The notes below the pieces were generated by a model. That model was not told where the DNA came from. It did no database searches and was given only the letters and a program-made list of their open reading frames with translations. Below, piece by piece: positions 29,884-38,826 of a stretch of 64,000 bases of DNA; position 1 is the first letter of the stretch; each line of letters starts with the position of its first letter. The DNA lies in NCBI GenBank assembly GCA_031291675.1, contig JARLIO010000031.1, positions 16,866 to 80,865 of the forward strand. The letters are read 5' to 3'. This DNA comes from Azospirillaceae bacterium. GTDB taxonomy: Bacteria > Pseudomonadota > Alphaproteobacteria > Azospirillales > Azospirillaceae. Both the position numbers and the translations under genes were made by a program.

Positions 29884-30332
29884 TGGTGAACGCAGCATTG
29901 CCCTCCAGCGTCCTGTTTGCTTGCACCTACAATGCGATCCGGTCGCCGATGGCGGAGGCCCTGCTGAAACGCTATCACGGCACCCGGATCTTCGTGGACT
30001 CCGTCGGGGTGCGCGACGGGGAAATCGATCCGTTCGTCATCGTGGTGATGAACGAAATCGGCATCGACCTGTCACGGCACCACTCGAAATGCTTCGAGGA
30101 TCTGGAGGACACCAGCTTCGATCTCGTGGTGTCCCTGTCGCCGGAGGCCCAGCACAGCGCTGTCGAGATGACCCGGACCATGGCCTGTGACGTCGAGTTC
30201 TGGCACACCTTCGATCCGACCGCGCTGGAAGGTTCGCGCGACGTGATGCTCAGTGGCTTTCGCACGGTGCGCGATTGGCTTGACCGCCGCATCCGCGACC
30301 GATTTCCGGTGATCGGCAGCCCGGCGGTGTGA
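29883..30332 (+). CDS. Low-molecular-weight phosphatase family protein
   Basis: 149-residue protein-tyrosine-phosphatase/arsenate-reductase-like enzyme. The P-loop CTYNAIRSPMAE (C-X5-R-S) lies near residue 14; the general-acid Asp may be the one in FWHTFDPT near residue 110. It overlaps UPF0262 by 1 nt (TGATG). The substrate could be a phosphoprotein or small phosphate ester; arsenate reduction is less likely without other ars genes. Confidence 0.9.
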   Translation: MVNAALPSSVLFACTYNAIRSPMAEALLKRYHGTRIFVDSVGVRDGEIDPFVIVVMNEIGIDLSRHHSKCFEDLEDTSFDLVVSLSPEAQHSAVEMTRTMACDVEFWHTFDPTALEGSRDVMLSGFRTVRDWLDRRIRDRFPVIGSPAV

Positions 30333-30462
30333 CGGCCGCGCGCGCCGGGTCACCGTGGTGCGGCGGATACGCTGCGCGGGGATGTTGCCGATTTTCCGGT
30401 TGAACCTGGGATCGAAGCGGCCCTAACTGGCGTCTATCCGGGGGCCGACGACAGGGGACGAG

Positions 30463-31305
30463 ATGATGCGGCGGCTATTGTGCCTCTTGCCGATGCTGGG
30501 GTTGATCCTGGGCCTGTGCCGGTGCAGCGCCGTTCCGGTGGCGACGCCGTTTACTGTCGACACGCAGCCGCGGGTGCAATCGGCGGCGCATTGGCAGGTG
30601 ATTGCCGATCACGTGGCCGCGGCGGTGTCCGACTATCTCGTAGAAAAATCCGGCCGCAAACCGGACGAACCGCGGGATCCGGTCGTGCTGATGGCAAACC
30701 GGGTGGGCAAGACCTTGTTTGCCGAGGTGTTTCAGCAGGACTTGACGACGGCGTTCGTCCAGCGCGGCCATGCCGTGGCCACCCAGCCGCGCACCGATCT
30801 CGCCGAGATCCGCTATGACGTGATCCTGGTGGCGCATCGGACGCCGCGCGACAATGCTACGCTGCCGGGCCCCTACACCGCGCTGGGGTCGGGGGTGTAT
30901 GTCGGTTCGGCGCTGGCCCGGGCCGGCGCGCAGACGAGCCTGGGGCTGTTGGGCGGCACCCTCGTCGACGCTGTCCGGGTTTTGCCCGATGAAACCCAGA
31001 CCGAACTGGTGCTGACGATCTCGATCGAGAAAAATGGTTTCTTTGCCTATCGCGACAGCGCCGTCTTTTACATCAATGATCCCGACACCTGGCAATATTA
31101 TGCCTTGACCCCGGACAGCGTGCCGCCGGTCAACGCGCCGGCGGCCCGCCTGACCGGGCAGATGTTTGGCACCGACATGGTGGAATGCGCGCTGCGCGAC
31201 GGCAGCCGCCTGTCGATGCCCTGGACGCGGTGCCGCGCCATGGGGGGCCAGCTGTACCGCAGCCTGGAGCCCGGTGCGTTGTATCCGGACAGCGCCAGCC
31301 CTTGA
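30463..31305 (+). CDS. Putative exported protein or lipoprotein, unknown function
   Basis: 280-residue protein with an N-terminal hydrophobic leader (RLLCLLPMLGLILGLCRCSA). A cysteine follows the leader but the lipobox is poor, so lipoprotein status is uncertain. The rest is soluble; WQYYALTPDSVPPVNAPAAR near the C-terminus is not a motif I recognise. It is co-oriented with the his cluster but 130 nt away. A perfect 22-bp palindrome covers its stop codon. Confidence 0.7.
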   Translation: MMRRLLCLLPMLGLILGLCRCSAVPVATPFTVDTQPRVQSAAHWQVIADHVAAAVSDYLVEKSGRKPDEPRDPVVLMANRVGKTLFAEVFQQDLTTAFVQRGHAVATQPRTDLAEIRYDVILVAHRTPRDNATLPGPYTALGSGVYVGSALARAGAQTSLGLLGGTLVDAVRVLPDETQTELVLTISIEKNGFFAYRDSAVFYINDPDTWQYYALTPDSVPPVNAPAARLTGQMFGTDMVECALRDGSRLSMPWTRCRAMGGQLYRSLEPGALYPDSASP

Positions 31306-31316
31306 TCAAGGGCTGG
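31295..31316. terminator. Perfect 22-bp palindrome over a stop codon
   Basis: CCAGCCCTTGA is followed directly by its exact complement TCAAGGGCTGG; the TGA stop of the upstream gene lies inside. In RNA it gives a GC-rich hairpin with no T-tract, so it may be a weak terminator, an mRNA stabiliser or a protein-binding site. Confidence 0.5.
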
Positions 31317-31375
31317 GGACGACGCGGATTTGAGCCGCGACGCCGCAAGAGGGGTAACGGCGGGGATGGGACCTC

Positions 31376-32185
31376 TCACGTCTCGACCTCGTTGCCGGGA
31401 AGGGTGGCGTAGATCACGAGACGCAGGTGGTGATCCTCGTCGATAACAAAGCTCGCATGCTCGTAGCGGACCAGACCGGCGCTATCGGTGATGAAGCTTC
31501 GCTTGCCCTGGCAGCACCCATGAACATCGTGGCGATGCCAGAGGTCATGGAAAGGTCGTGATGTGGCGCACAGCGTCCCGACCAGCGCGAGCATGTCCGG
31601 GTCGTCGGGGGCTTGCGCGAAATCGCGGCGAAAGCTTGCCACGATCTGCGCCGCATGGCGATCCCATGCCACGATCCTGCTGGATAGCGTGTCGTCGCGA
31701 AACAGCATCCAGAGCATGTTGCGCTCGGCTTCTGTTTGCTCGGAAAAACCGAACAGGCGATCGGAGCTGGTGTTCCAGCCGATCACATCCCAGCGCAGAT
31801 TCAGGACATGGGCGGGCCGTGTCGGCAGATCATCGATCAGGCGGCGCACGAACGGGGGAAGGCGGCACCAGCGTTTGGCGAGCGTCGAGGGCGGGCGATG
31901 GTGGGCCAGCAGGAAGAGATGGCGCCGCTCCGTCTCGTCGAGACGCAGCACGCCGGCCACATGGTCGAGAAAGGCGGTCGAAACGCTGATGTCACGCCCC
32001 TGTTCCAGCCATGTGTACCAGGTCAGGCCGACGCCGGCGAGCGCCGCCACCTCTTCCCGGCGCAGGCCCGGTGTGCGTCGTCTTTGGCCTGCGGGCAGGC
32101 CGACATCGAGCGGTGACAGGCTCTCCCGTCGGCGACGCAGGAAATCGGCAAGTTCGGATCGTGTGTGCGCAAGCCGACTGTTCAT
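31376..32185 (-). CDS. XRE-family regulator with MmyB-like ligand domain
   Basis: 269-residue repressor-type protein. An N-terminal helix-turn-helix (about residues 10-80, RTPGLRREEVAALAGVGLTW, then YTWLEQGRDISVS) is followed by the MmyB-like ligand-binding domain (LRWDVIGWNTSSDRLFG, then ERNMLWMLFRD). Such regulators usually control a neighbouring oxidoreductase or efflux gene; here the divergent MFS pump is the obvious target. The intergenic region holds matching palindromes. Confidence 0.9.
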   Translation of the reverse strand: MNSRLAHTRSELADFLRRRRESLSPLDVGLPAGQRRRTPGLRREEVAALAGVGLTWYTWLEQGRDISVSTAFLDHVAGVLRLDETERRHLFLLAHHRPPSTLAKRWCRLPPFVRRLIDDLPTRPAHVLNLRWDVIGWNTSSDRLFGFSEQTEAERNMLWMLFRDDTLSSRIVAWDRHAAQIVASFRRDFAQAPDDPDMLALVGTLCATSRPFHDLWHRHDVHGCCQGKRSFITDSAGLVRYEHASFVIDEDHHLRLVIYATLPGNEVET

Positions 32186-32189
32186 CTTA

Positions 32190-32225
32190 TTACTTTTAGT
32201 AACAGCATAATTTCTTACATAGTAC
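32190..32225. promoter_or_regulatory. Candidate operators between the XRE regulator and MFS pump
   Basis: TTACT-TTT-AGTAA (32190-32202) is a perfect inverted repeat, and TTACATAGTAC (32215-32225) is a second site with the same half-site core, TAC/GTA, about 25 bp away. The location between divergent regulator and pump genes makes them likely binding sites of the regulator. Confidence 0.55.
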
Positions 32226-32271
32226 CATGATCCTGGGGGGTCTATCGATCGGCTTCAACCTTGGAGCCGCC

Positions 32272-33768
32272 ATGTCCACCACCCTTGTTAATGCTGCCCC
32301 ACGCCGTTGCCTCCCGTCCTCTGCTCCCTCGCTCTCGTTCCTTGGACTTGGGGTCTTGCTGTTGGGTGGGTTCGTCGTGACCTTCGATGTCTTCGTGGTC
32401 AATGTGGCGATCCCGGGCCTGAAAACCGACATCCATGCCGACTTTTCGCAGATTGGTTTCATCGTTGCCGGCTATGCCCTGGCCTTTGGTACGGTGCTGA
32501 TCACCGGTGGGCGGCTTGGTGATATTTACGGCCGGCGCCGGATGTTTGTCCTCGGCATGGCCGGCTTTTCGTTGAGCTCCGTCCTGTGCGGCCTTGCCTT
32601 CGATCCGGAAAGCCTCATCGCTGCGCGCCTTCTTCAAGGCACCTGCGGCGCCATCCTGTTGCCACAGGTTTATGCCTTGTTGCGCGTTCTGTACGACGAT
32701 GCCGGCCGTCGTCGCGCGTTCGGCCTTTTCGGAATGGTGCTCGGCCTTGCGGCCATCGCTGGTCAGATCCTCGGCGGTCTGATCGTCTGGAGCGATCTGT
32801 TCGGGCTGGGCTGGCGTATTATCTTCTTCCTCAATCTTCCGATCGGCCTTGTGGCCATAAGGCTTGCCGGCACCATCCCGGAATCGAAGGCAGCGGAAGC
32901 CGCCAGGCTCGACGGACCGGGTCTCGCCCTGGTGACAATCGGCCTGATATTGCTGCTGGTGCCCTTGCTGGAAGGCGAGGCGGCTGGCTGGCCGACCTGG
33001 ACCGCGGCGAGCGGCAGCGCCGGATTTTTCTTGTTGGTGGTTTTCGTTCTCTGGGAGCGGTGGCTGGCGCGTGCCGGCGGCTCGCCGACGATTGATTTCG
33101 CCCTTTTCGGCAATCGTGGATTCGCCGGCGCCGCGAGCGTCGTGCTGCTGATCTACTCGACTCCCGCCTCATTTTTTCTGTGTTTTTCCTTGATGATGCA
33201 GTCGGGCTTCGGGGTGACGCCGCTCAGGGCCGGTAGCCTGCTGACGCCGATGAGCATCGGTTTCATCGGTGCTTCGTTGATCGCCAATCGGCTGGTCACC
33301 CGGTTTGGATACAAGGCCGTTGCGGGCGGAATGGTGGTCTATGCCGCTGGCTTTTTCTGGCTGTGCCAGATCGCGCCCGCTCTGGGCAGCATGATTTCGG
33401 GTGGCGTGGGGCATCGCTTCGTTTTCATCATGGGAATGGTCCTGTTCGGCATCGGCCAGGGACTATCGGGCCCGCCGCTGCTCAGCTTTGCGATTGGATT
33501 CGTCGAAGCGCATTATGCCGGTATGGCCGCCGGCATCATCTCCACAATGCAGCAGATCGGCGGTGCCTTCGGCATTGCGATCGTGAGCATGTTGTTCATG
33601 CGCCTTCTTGCGGCGCATCCGGTGGTCGGTCATCACGATGTGACCCCTTATGCCGCCGCGTTTGCGGGCGCGATGCTCTATAACGTCGCCGCCACACTCG
33701 CTGGGGCCGTTTTGATCCTGTGGATCACGCGAACGAGGATGAGAAGGGTTCAGTCCCTCACTCGGTGA
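32272..33768 (+). CDS. MFS drug efflux transporter, DHA2 (14-TM) family
   Basis: 498-residue proton-coupled efflux pump with about 14 hydrophobic segments. The motif ITGGRLGDIYGRRRMFVLGM (loop 2-3) and GLGWRIIFFLNLPIGLVAIR are classical for EmrB/QacA relatives. The ATG at 32272 has TTGGAG 5 nt upstream; an ATG at 32227 would give a longer hydrophilic leader. It diverges from the XRE/MmyB regulator, which probably represses it. The substrate is unknown. Confidence 0.92.
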   Translation: MSTTLVNAAPRRCLPSSAPSLSFLGLGVLLLGGFVVTFDVFVVNVAIPGLKTDIHADFSQIGFIVAGYALAFGTVLITGGRLGDIYGRRRMFVLGMAGFSLSSVLCGLAFDPESLIAARLLQGTCGAILLPQVYALLRVLYDDAGRRRAFGLFGMVLGLAAIAGQILGGLIVWSDLFGLGWRIIFFLNLPIGLVAIRLAGTIPESKAAEAARLDGPGLALVTIGLILLLVPLLEGEAAGWPTWTAASGSAGFFLLVVFVLWERWLARAGGSPTIDFALFGNRGFAGAASVVLLIYSTPASFFLCFSLMMQSGFGVTPLRAGSLLTPMSIGFIGASLIANRLVTRFGYKAVAGGMVVYAAGFFWLCQIAPALGSMISGGVGHRFVFIMGMVLFGIGQGLSGPPLLSFAIGFVEAHYAGMAAGIISTMQQIGGAFGIAIVSMLFMRLLAAHPVVGHHDVTPYAAAFAGAMLYNVAATLAGAVLILWITRTRMRRVQSLTR

Positions 33769-33801
33769 CCGGTGCTTTCGGGCCCGCGCCACTGTCTCTT
33801 T

Positions 33802-35625
33802 CTAGCCGCGGTTTTTGCCAGCACGACGCTTCCATGGCCATCGGCGCGTGGTTGCCACGGCAAAGCGGGACAGGTGCGCCAGGGGTTGCTCGAACAATGG
33901 CAGACGTGCCGAGGTCTTCCGGTCGGGTTGGAGGCTGAGGCCGACTTTGACGATGCGGCCATTTTCCATATCGCGAATGATGAGTTCTACCGTGCCCAGG
34001 CGCAGCCGGTCGCCGATTTCGCCGGCATGCTGGAATTCGGCATCGAACAGGTCGGCCAGGGTGCGGTTCGCATTCTCGACCGTCAGGGGCAGGCCATAGA
34101 GTTCGGCCAGCGTCCCGAGCGTCACCCCCGGGTGAAAGGCCAGATCGCCGAAAAAGTCGCGATCATCCTCGGACAGCGGCCGGCTGCCGGCATAAAGCCG
34201 GTCCAGCAGCGGGATCCGTGTCGGGGCGGCAAACAGATAGACATGATCGCCGACGGTCCAGGGGCGGGCGGCGTGGACCGGGATGACGCGGCCGCCGCGG
34301 ATCACCAGAGCCGGCCGGGCCCAGCGGGGCAGGCGCTGGCCCCGGGCCACCGGGCTGCCCTCCAGGATCGAATAGGCGACCAGTTCCTGGTCGGCATTAC
34401 CGGGAAGGTCGAGCTCGATCCGGTCGACCGGGCCCAGGCGGCGCGGGACGATCAGACGCAGCCAGCGCGCCATCGGACGGATCATCCAGCCCTGAACCAG
34501 CAGTGACACCGTCACGATGATAAAGGCGACCGCAAAGAACAGCGAGCCCTGGGGCAACGCCATCAGGTTGGGCACGATCGCCAGCAGGATCGAGACCGCG
34601 CCCCGCAAGCCAACCCAGGCGATGAAGGTCGTTTCGGCGACACCGATGCGAAACGGGATCAGACAGAGCGAGACCGCCAGGGGCCGTGCCACCAGGATCA
34701 GAAACAGGGACAGGGCGATCGCCGGTCCCAGGACCGGGCCAAAACTCGACGGGGTTGCCAGCACGCCCAGCATCACGAACATCACGATCTGGCTGAGCCA
34801 GGTCAGGCCGCTGAGGAAGCGACGCAAGCCGAGACGGCCGCGCAGCGGCAGATTGCCGACGATCAGGCCGGCAACATAGACCGCGAGAAAACCGGAGCCG
34901 CCGGCGTCCGTCGTTGCCGCAAAGGTCAGCAGCGCCAGCCCCAGGGCGGCGATCGGCAACAGGCCGGGATCGAGGCGCAAACGATTGAGTGCCAGTGCGA
35001 TGACGCCGCCACCGACCGCGCCCAGCGCCATCCCGATCCCGGCCTGGCGCAGCAGGTCGATCAGCAGGGACCAGCCCGGCGCCGTGGATCCGGCCGCGAT
35101 CGCCCCGGACAGGCTCAGGGTCAGAAAGATCGCGACCGGATCGTTGGTCCCCGATTCGATTTCCAGGATCGAGCGGGCCCGGCCGCGGATCGTGACCCCG
35201 CCGACGCGTAGCAACAGAAAAACCGCGGCGGCGTCGGTCGAGGCCACAACCGCGCCCAGCAGCAGGGCCTCAAGCCGGCTCAGGTCGAACAGGAACTGTG
35301 CGGCGATACCAACCAGGCCGGCGGTGATCAGGACGCCGACGGTCGCCAGCGTCAAGGCCGGCGCCGCGGCGCGGCGATAGCTGAGGATCGGGGTATCGAG
35401 CCCGCTTTCAAACAAGATGATTGCCAGCGCGATGCTGCCGATCAGATAGGCGGCCTCGACACTCTCGAAATGCACCACGGCCAGGCCGTCCGGGCCGGCG
35501 ACAACGCCGATGGCCAGGAAAAACAGCAGCAGCGGCGCACCGATGCGCAGCGCGATTACGCTGGTGACGATACTGAGCACCAGGAGTATCGCGCTGACGA
35601 GGATGATGGAGTTGATCAGTTCCAT
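33802..35625 (-). CDS. CPA1 cation/proton antiporter, NhaP2/CvrA-like
   Basis: 607-residue inner-membrane antiporter. About 12 hydrophobic segments span residues 1-395, with ASTDAAAVFLLLRVGG and EIESGTNDPVAIFLTL carrying the conserved transport Asp residues (TDA and ND). The soluble tail includes a TrkA-C domain (about 405-490, GSPVARGQRLPRWARPALVI) and a CorC/HlyC-like region. This layout matches NhaP2, a K+/H+ antiporter for pH and volume control. It stands alone, convergent with the MFS gene. Confidence 0.92.
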   Translation of the reverse strand: MELINSIILVSAILLVLSIVTSVIALRIGAPLLLFFLAIGVVAGPDGLAVVHFESVEAAYLIGSIALAIILFESGLDTPILSYRRAAAPALTLATVGVLITAGLVGIAAQFLFDLSRLEALLLGAVVASTDAAAVFLLLRVGGVTIRGRARSILEIESGTNDPVAIFLTLSLSGAIAAGSTAPGWSLLIDLLRQAGIGMALGAVGGGVIALALNRLRLDPGLLPIAALGLALLTFAATTDAGGSGFLAVYVAGLIVGNLPLRGRLGLRRFLSGLTWLSQIVMFVMLGVLATPSSFGPVLGPAIALSLFLILVARPLAVSLCLIPFRIGVAETTFIAWVGLRGAVSILLAIVPNLMALPQGSLFFAVAFIIVTVSLLVQGWMIRPMARWLRLIVPRRLGPVDRIELDLPGNADQELVAYSILEGSPVARGQRLPRWARPALVIRGGRVIPVHAARPWTVGDHVYLFAAPTRIPLLDRLYAGSRPLSEDDRDFFGDLAFHPGVTLGTLAELYGLPLTVENANRTLADLFDAEFQHAGEIGDRLRLGTVELIIRDMENGRIVKVGLSLQPDRKTSARLPLFEQPLAHLSRFAVATTRRWPWKRRAGKNRG

Positions 35626-36146
35626 CGGCGGGCATCCTCAGCGGGCGGAAACGAAACACCGCCTGATCATGGCCCAAGGGTTCGTCCAACCGCAAGGTTG
35701 GGGGCAACCGGGGCTGCCGGAGCCTTTAACAATGTTTCAACTGCAACCCGACGATCGCTCCGGAAGCCGGCTCGCAGGAGGTTCCGCGAGTCTGGATCCA
35801 TGCCACGTCGCCGTCGCCGTCGCGCTGCGACCTGCCCGATTGCCGGGTCGGGCCGGTGGCGGGTCCGATAGGGCGACGATCGCCCAATCAGTCAGCTTAT
35901 GTGCGATGCGGTGTCAGGGGACACGACCCTATTCGGCGTCGTCTCCCAACAGGGCCTCCAGCGGCGCGTGCCGTGGCGATGAAGCAAGCGTTCCAGAACG
36001 GGAGCGCTCCGCTCCCCATCGCCGGCGGCGTCCCAAATTTGTCGCAACACGCGGCGCCGGCGTTGCGGTTTCCTGCGGGAGGTGGCCGCCGCGGCGTTCG
36101 GGTCCATTTCCGGGAGCTTTCGCGGCCGAACTGAAAGAGGTGAGGT
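35626..36146. other. 521-nt stretch without a recognised gene
   Basis: Upstream of the frameshifted lipoprotein gene and of the antiporter (divergent). Frames here are Arg/Pro/Gly-rich and unconvincing. One hairpin is visible: GTGTC-AGGG-GACAC at 35911-35924. The last 60 nt before 36147 should include the lipoprotein promoter, not identifiable by eye. Confidence 0.5.
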
Positions 36147-36366
36147 ATGAACAGGATTGCAGCGGGTCTTTGTGCGCTTCTGCTGCTGGGGACGGGGGGG
36201 GTGCAGTAACTTGTCGCATCGTGAGAACCGCGCCCTGATCGGTGGCGGCCTCGGCGTCGCCGGTGGTGCGTTGATTGCAGCGACCGCCGGTGGCAGTGTG
36301 GTTGCCGGGGCCTTGATCGGGGGCGCCGGGGGCGCTGCGATCGGCGCGGTCACGGCCAATAAATGA
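36147..36366 (+). pseudogene. Small glycine-rich lipoprotein, frameshifted at a G8 run
   Basis: From ATG 36147 (AGGTG upstream) the frame gives a signal peptide (MNRIAAGLCALLLLG) and then stops at 36209. A run of eight G at 36194-36201 breaks the frame. Removing one G restores an open frame to 36366, with a lipobox ending GTGGC-SN, then about 53 residues containing a glycine-zipper pair (GGGLGVAGGALIAATAGGSV; GALIGGAGGAAIGAV). This looks like a normal 17-kDa-antigen/SlyB-like small lipoprotein about 72 residues long. The break is either a sequencing error in the homopolymer or a true slippage site. Confidence 0.75.
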
Positions 36367-36406
36367 TTCCCGGCCGATCCGATGGGTGTGCGTTGGCGGA
36401 GCGGAA

Positions 36407-37105
36407 ATGCGGATTCTGGTCGTCGAGAATCATCGTGAAACGCCGGTGGGCGCGGTCGGCAGCGAACTCGAACGCGCCGGCGCGATTCTCGACATCGTGC
36501 GGCCGCTCGAAGGTGATCCCCTGCCTCGCGGCGCCGACGCCCATGCCGGGCTGATGATCCTGGGTGGACCGCAGAGTGCCACCGATGATGCCGGTCATCC
36601 CTATTATCCGGCCCTGCTCGATCTGATCCGGGCTTACGCGGCCGCCGGAAAGCCGGTGTTCGGGATCTGTCTCGGCAGTCAACTGGTCGCCCGGGCCTTC
36701 GGCGCCACGGTGCGGTCGCAGGGCTGGCTGGAGGTCGGATTCGGCACCGTCACGCTGACCACAGATGCCCGGGATGACCCGGTGTTTGGTGTTCTGGGTG
36801 CCGTCGAACCGGTGCTGCACTGGCATTACGACACATTCGATCTGCCGCCGGGGGCGCGGTTGCTGGCCCGCGGTGCCGCCTGCGAGAACCAGGCGTTCCG
36901 CATCGGCGGCAATATCTACGGCGTGCAGTTTCATCCCGAGGTCGATGCCGACCTTGTCGCCGCGTGGCTCGCGCCCTTGCCACGGCCGCTGACCACCGAC
37001 TTCGCCGCACTGGCCACGGCGCTGGGCGGGGCCCCCTGGCCGCGCATTGAGCAACTGGCCGTGACGCTGGCGTCGCGCTGGCTGGCCCTGGCCGGCGCTG
37101 CTTGA
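36407..37105 (+). CDS. Class I glutamine amidotransferase-like protein
   Basis: 232-residue protein of the GMP-synthase-type glutaminase fold. The nucleophile Cys is in FGICLGSQLVARAFG near residue 90, and the catalytic His-Glu in YGVQFHPEVDADL near 175. Single-domain members hydrolyse glutamine or gamma-glutamyl compounds. The ATG at 36407 precedes MRILVVEN; a longer start at 36386 lacks support. It is convergent with the molybdenum operon, so a functional link is not implied. Confidence 0.88.
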   Translation: MRILVVENHRETPVGAVGSELERAGAILDIVRPLEGDPLPRGADAHAGLMILGGPQSATDDAGHPYYPALLDLIRAYAAAGKPVFGICLGSQLVARAFGATVRSQGWLEVGFGTVTLTTDARDDPVFGVLGAVEPVLHWHYDTFDLPPGARLLARGAACENQAFRIGGNIYGVQFHPEVDADLVAAWLAPLPRPLTTDFAALATALGGAPWPRIEQLAVTLASRWLALAGAA

Positions 37106-37125
37106 CCGCGCCTGGCGTCCTGCCC

Positions 37126-38772
37126 TCAGTGTCGGCTCAGGACGTCGGCGTAGCTCTCCGGGGTGTCGATGTCGAACAGGATCTGGTTGTCGTCGACGCT
37201 GACCTCGCAGACCTGATCGCGATAGGCGTCGATCAGGTGTCTGGCGCCAGAGTCGCCCCGAAGCTCCTGCATCGCCGCGAAAAATCGTCGGTCCCAGAGC
37301 ACCGGATTGCCGCGTTGCCCGTCGAAGGTCGGGACGCAGATCGTCCGGCCTTCGACGGGATTGTAGGCTGCGATCAGCCGGCTTAGCACGACAGCCGGCA
37401 CGGTCGGCATGTCGCCGAGGCAGATGCAAACCCCGTCGATATCCTCGGGCAGCGCCGCGACGCCGGCTCCGAGGCTGGTGCTGAGGCCGTCGGCAAAGGC
37501 GGGGTTGTGGACCAGGGTTACCGCCCGACCGGCGAGCGCCGCCGTCACCGCGCTCTGTTGATGACCGGTGACAACGATCACCGGTGCGGCCTGCGAGGCC
37601 AGGGCGGCCTCGACCACCCGGGCCACCATCGGTGTGCCGCCGACATCGATCAGCAATTTGTTGGGGCCGCGCATGCGCCGGGATTGTCCCGCGGCCAGGA
37701 CGATGGCGGCGATCCGCGGTGCGGACGGGACTTTCGGCGTCGCCTCGGCGCGCGGCAGTGGCCGGCTCTGACTCTCGCTCAGCAATCCCCCCAACCCCAT
37801 CAGGCAGATGTCGTGGCTGGTCACGGTCAGCCCGGCGGCAAGGCGTTCCAGCACCCAGTCGAGGCCATTGGTCGTCGGCGACCGGGCGCAACCCGGAAGT
37901 CCCAACACCGGGATCCATGCGCGGGCGGCGCGCGGTTCCGGCACCGGCAGATCGGCCAACAGCAGCAAATTGCCGGGATCCACCGGCATGCCGAAATGAC
38001 GAACCTGGCCACCGGCCTGTTCGATCGCGGCAGGCACGACGTCGCGGCGGTCGGTGATCGCCGAGGCGCCGGCGATCAACACCAGATCACTGCCGGTGAG
38101 CCGGACATCGGCAATGACCCGGGCCAGGGCGTCCCGCTCGTGGGCGACCCGGAACTCCTGATCGAGGCGACAACCCAAGGCCGCCAGACGGTTCCGGGTC
38201 ACGGCCGTGGTTTTGTCGAGCATCGCGCTTTTGGTGCCGTCGAGCCGCGTCTGAACCAGGGAGCAGGACAGGGATTGAAACGGCGCGATCCGGATCAGCG
38301 GTGGGCCCGCCGCCGCCTCTGCGGCGCAGCGATCGACTACGGTCCGGGGCACGGCGAAGGGGATCACCTTGATTGTCGCCACCATCTGGCGCGGTTCGAC
38401 GACGGCGAACGCCGGCAGCGTGGCGATGGTCACGGCCTCGTTGACCAGGTTGAGCGCATGCAGGCGGGACACGTCGATCAAGACCAGACCGGGAACCGTC
38501 GCAAACAGATTGACCCGGCCGGTGAAGGCGGCGCTGGCGACCAGATGGGCCCCGGTCGCCGCGGTCGCGACCCGGGCCGCCGCCCAGTCCTCGCCGTCAT
38601 CGTCGGCACCCGGGCGGGCGACAACGACATCGTGGATGCCCGCGTCGCGCAGCGCGGTGATATCGGCGGCGCTGAGGACGCGGCCCTTCCGGAACGGCCC
38701 CTGCGGCAGCTTCACGGCATGGGCCAGCAACGCGCCTTCGGCGTCATCGAGCGGTATCCGGCCGAATTCCAT
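37126..38772 (-). CDS. Mo-cofactor protein: molybdopterin-binding domain fused to MocA-like cytidylyltransferase
   Basis: 548-residue fusion. Residues about 170-330 resemble the MoeA/MogA molybdopterin-binding fold (TGSDLVLIAGASAITDRRDV). Residues about 352-548 are a MobA/MocA nucleotidyltransferase (AAIVLAAGQSRRMRGPNKLL, DGVCICLGDMPTV). It probably makes molybdopterin cytosine dinucleotide for the CoxL-type hydroxylase. It is the last gene of the minus-strand molybdenum cluster. Such fusions are known beside xanthine-oxidase-family enzymes. Confidence 0.85.
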   Translation of the reverse strand: MEFGRIPLDDAEGALLAHAVKLPQGPFRKGRVLSAADITALRDAGIHDVVVARPGADDDGEDWAAARVATAATGAHLVASAAFTGRVNLFATVPGLVLIDVSRLHALNLVNEAVTIATLPAFAVVEPRQMVATIKVIPFAVPRTVVDRCAAEAAAGPPLIRIAPFQSLSCSLVQTRLDGTKSAMLDKTTAVTRNRLAALGCRLDQEFRVAHERDALARVIADVRLTGSDLVLIAGASAITDRRDVVPAAIEQAGGQVRHFGMPVDPGNLLLLADLPVPEPRAARAWIPVLGLPGCARSPTTNGLDWVLERLAAGLTVTSHDICLMGLGGLLSESQSRPLPRAEATPKVPSAPRIAAIVLAAGQSRRMRGPNKLLIDVGGTPMVARVVEAALASQAAPVIVVTGHQQSAVTAALAGRAVTLVHNPAFADGLSTSLGAGVAALPEDIDGVCICLGDMPTVPAVVLSRLIAAYNPVEGRTICVPTFDGQRGNPVLWDRRFFAAMQELRGDSGARHLIDAYRDQVCEVSVDDNQILFDIDTPESYADVLSRH

Positions 38773-38826
38773 CCCCTGGTCCTTTTTTGCTTCTGATTTT
38801 TACGTGATTTCTGCGGGCGTAAGCCG

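Noticed and set aside
35911..35924. GTGTC-AGGG-GACAC hairpin as part of a mobile-element remnant
   Set aside because: Too short and isolated; no transposase fragment or terminal repeats nearby.
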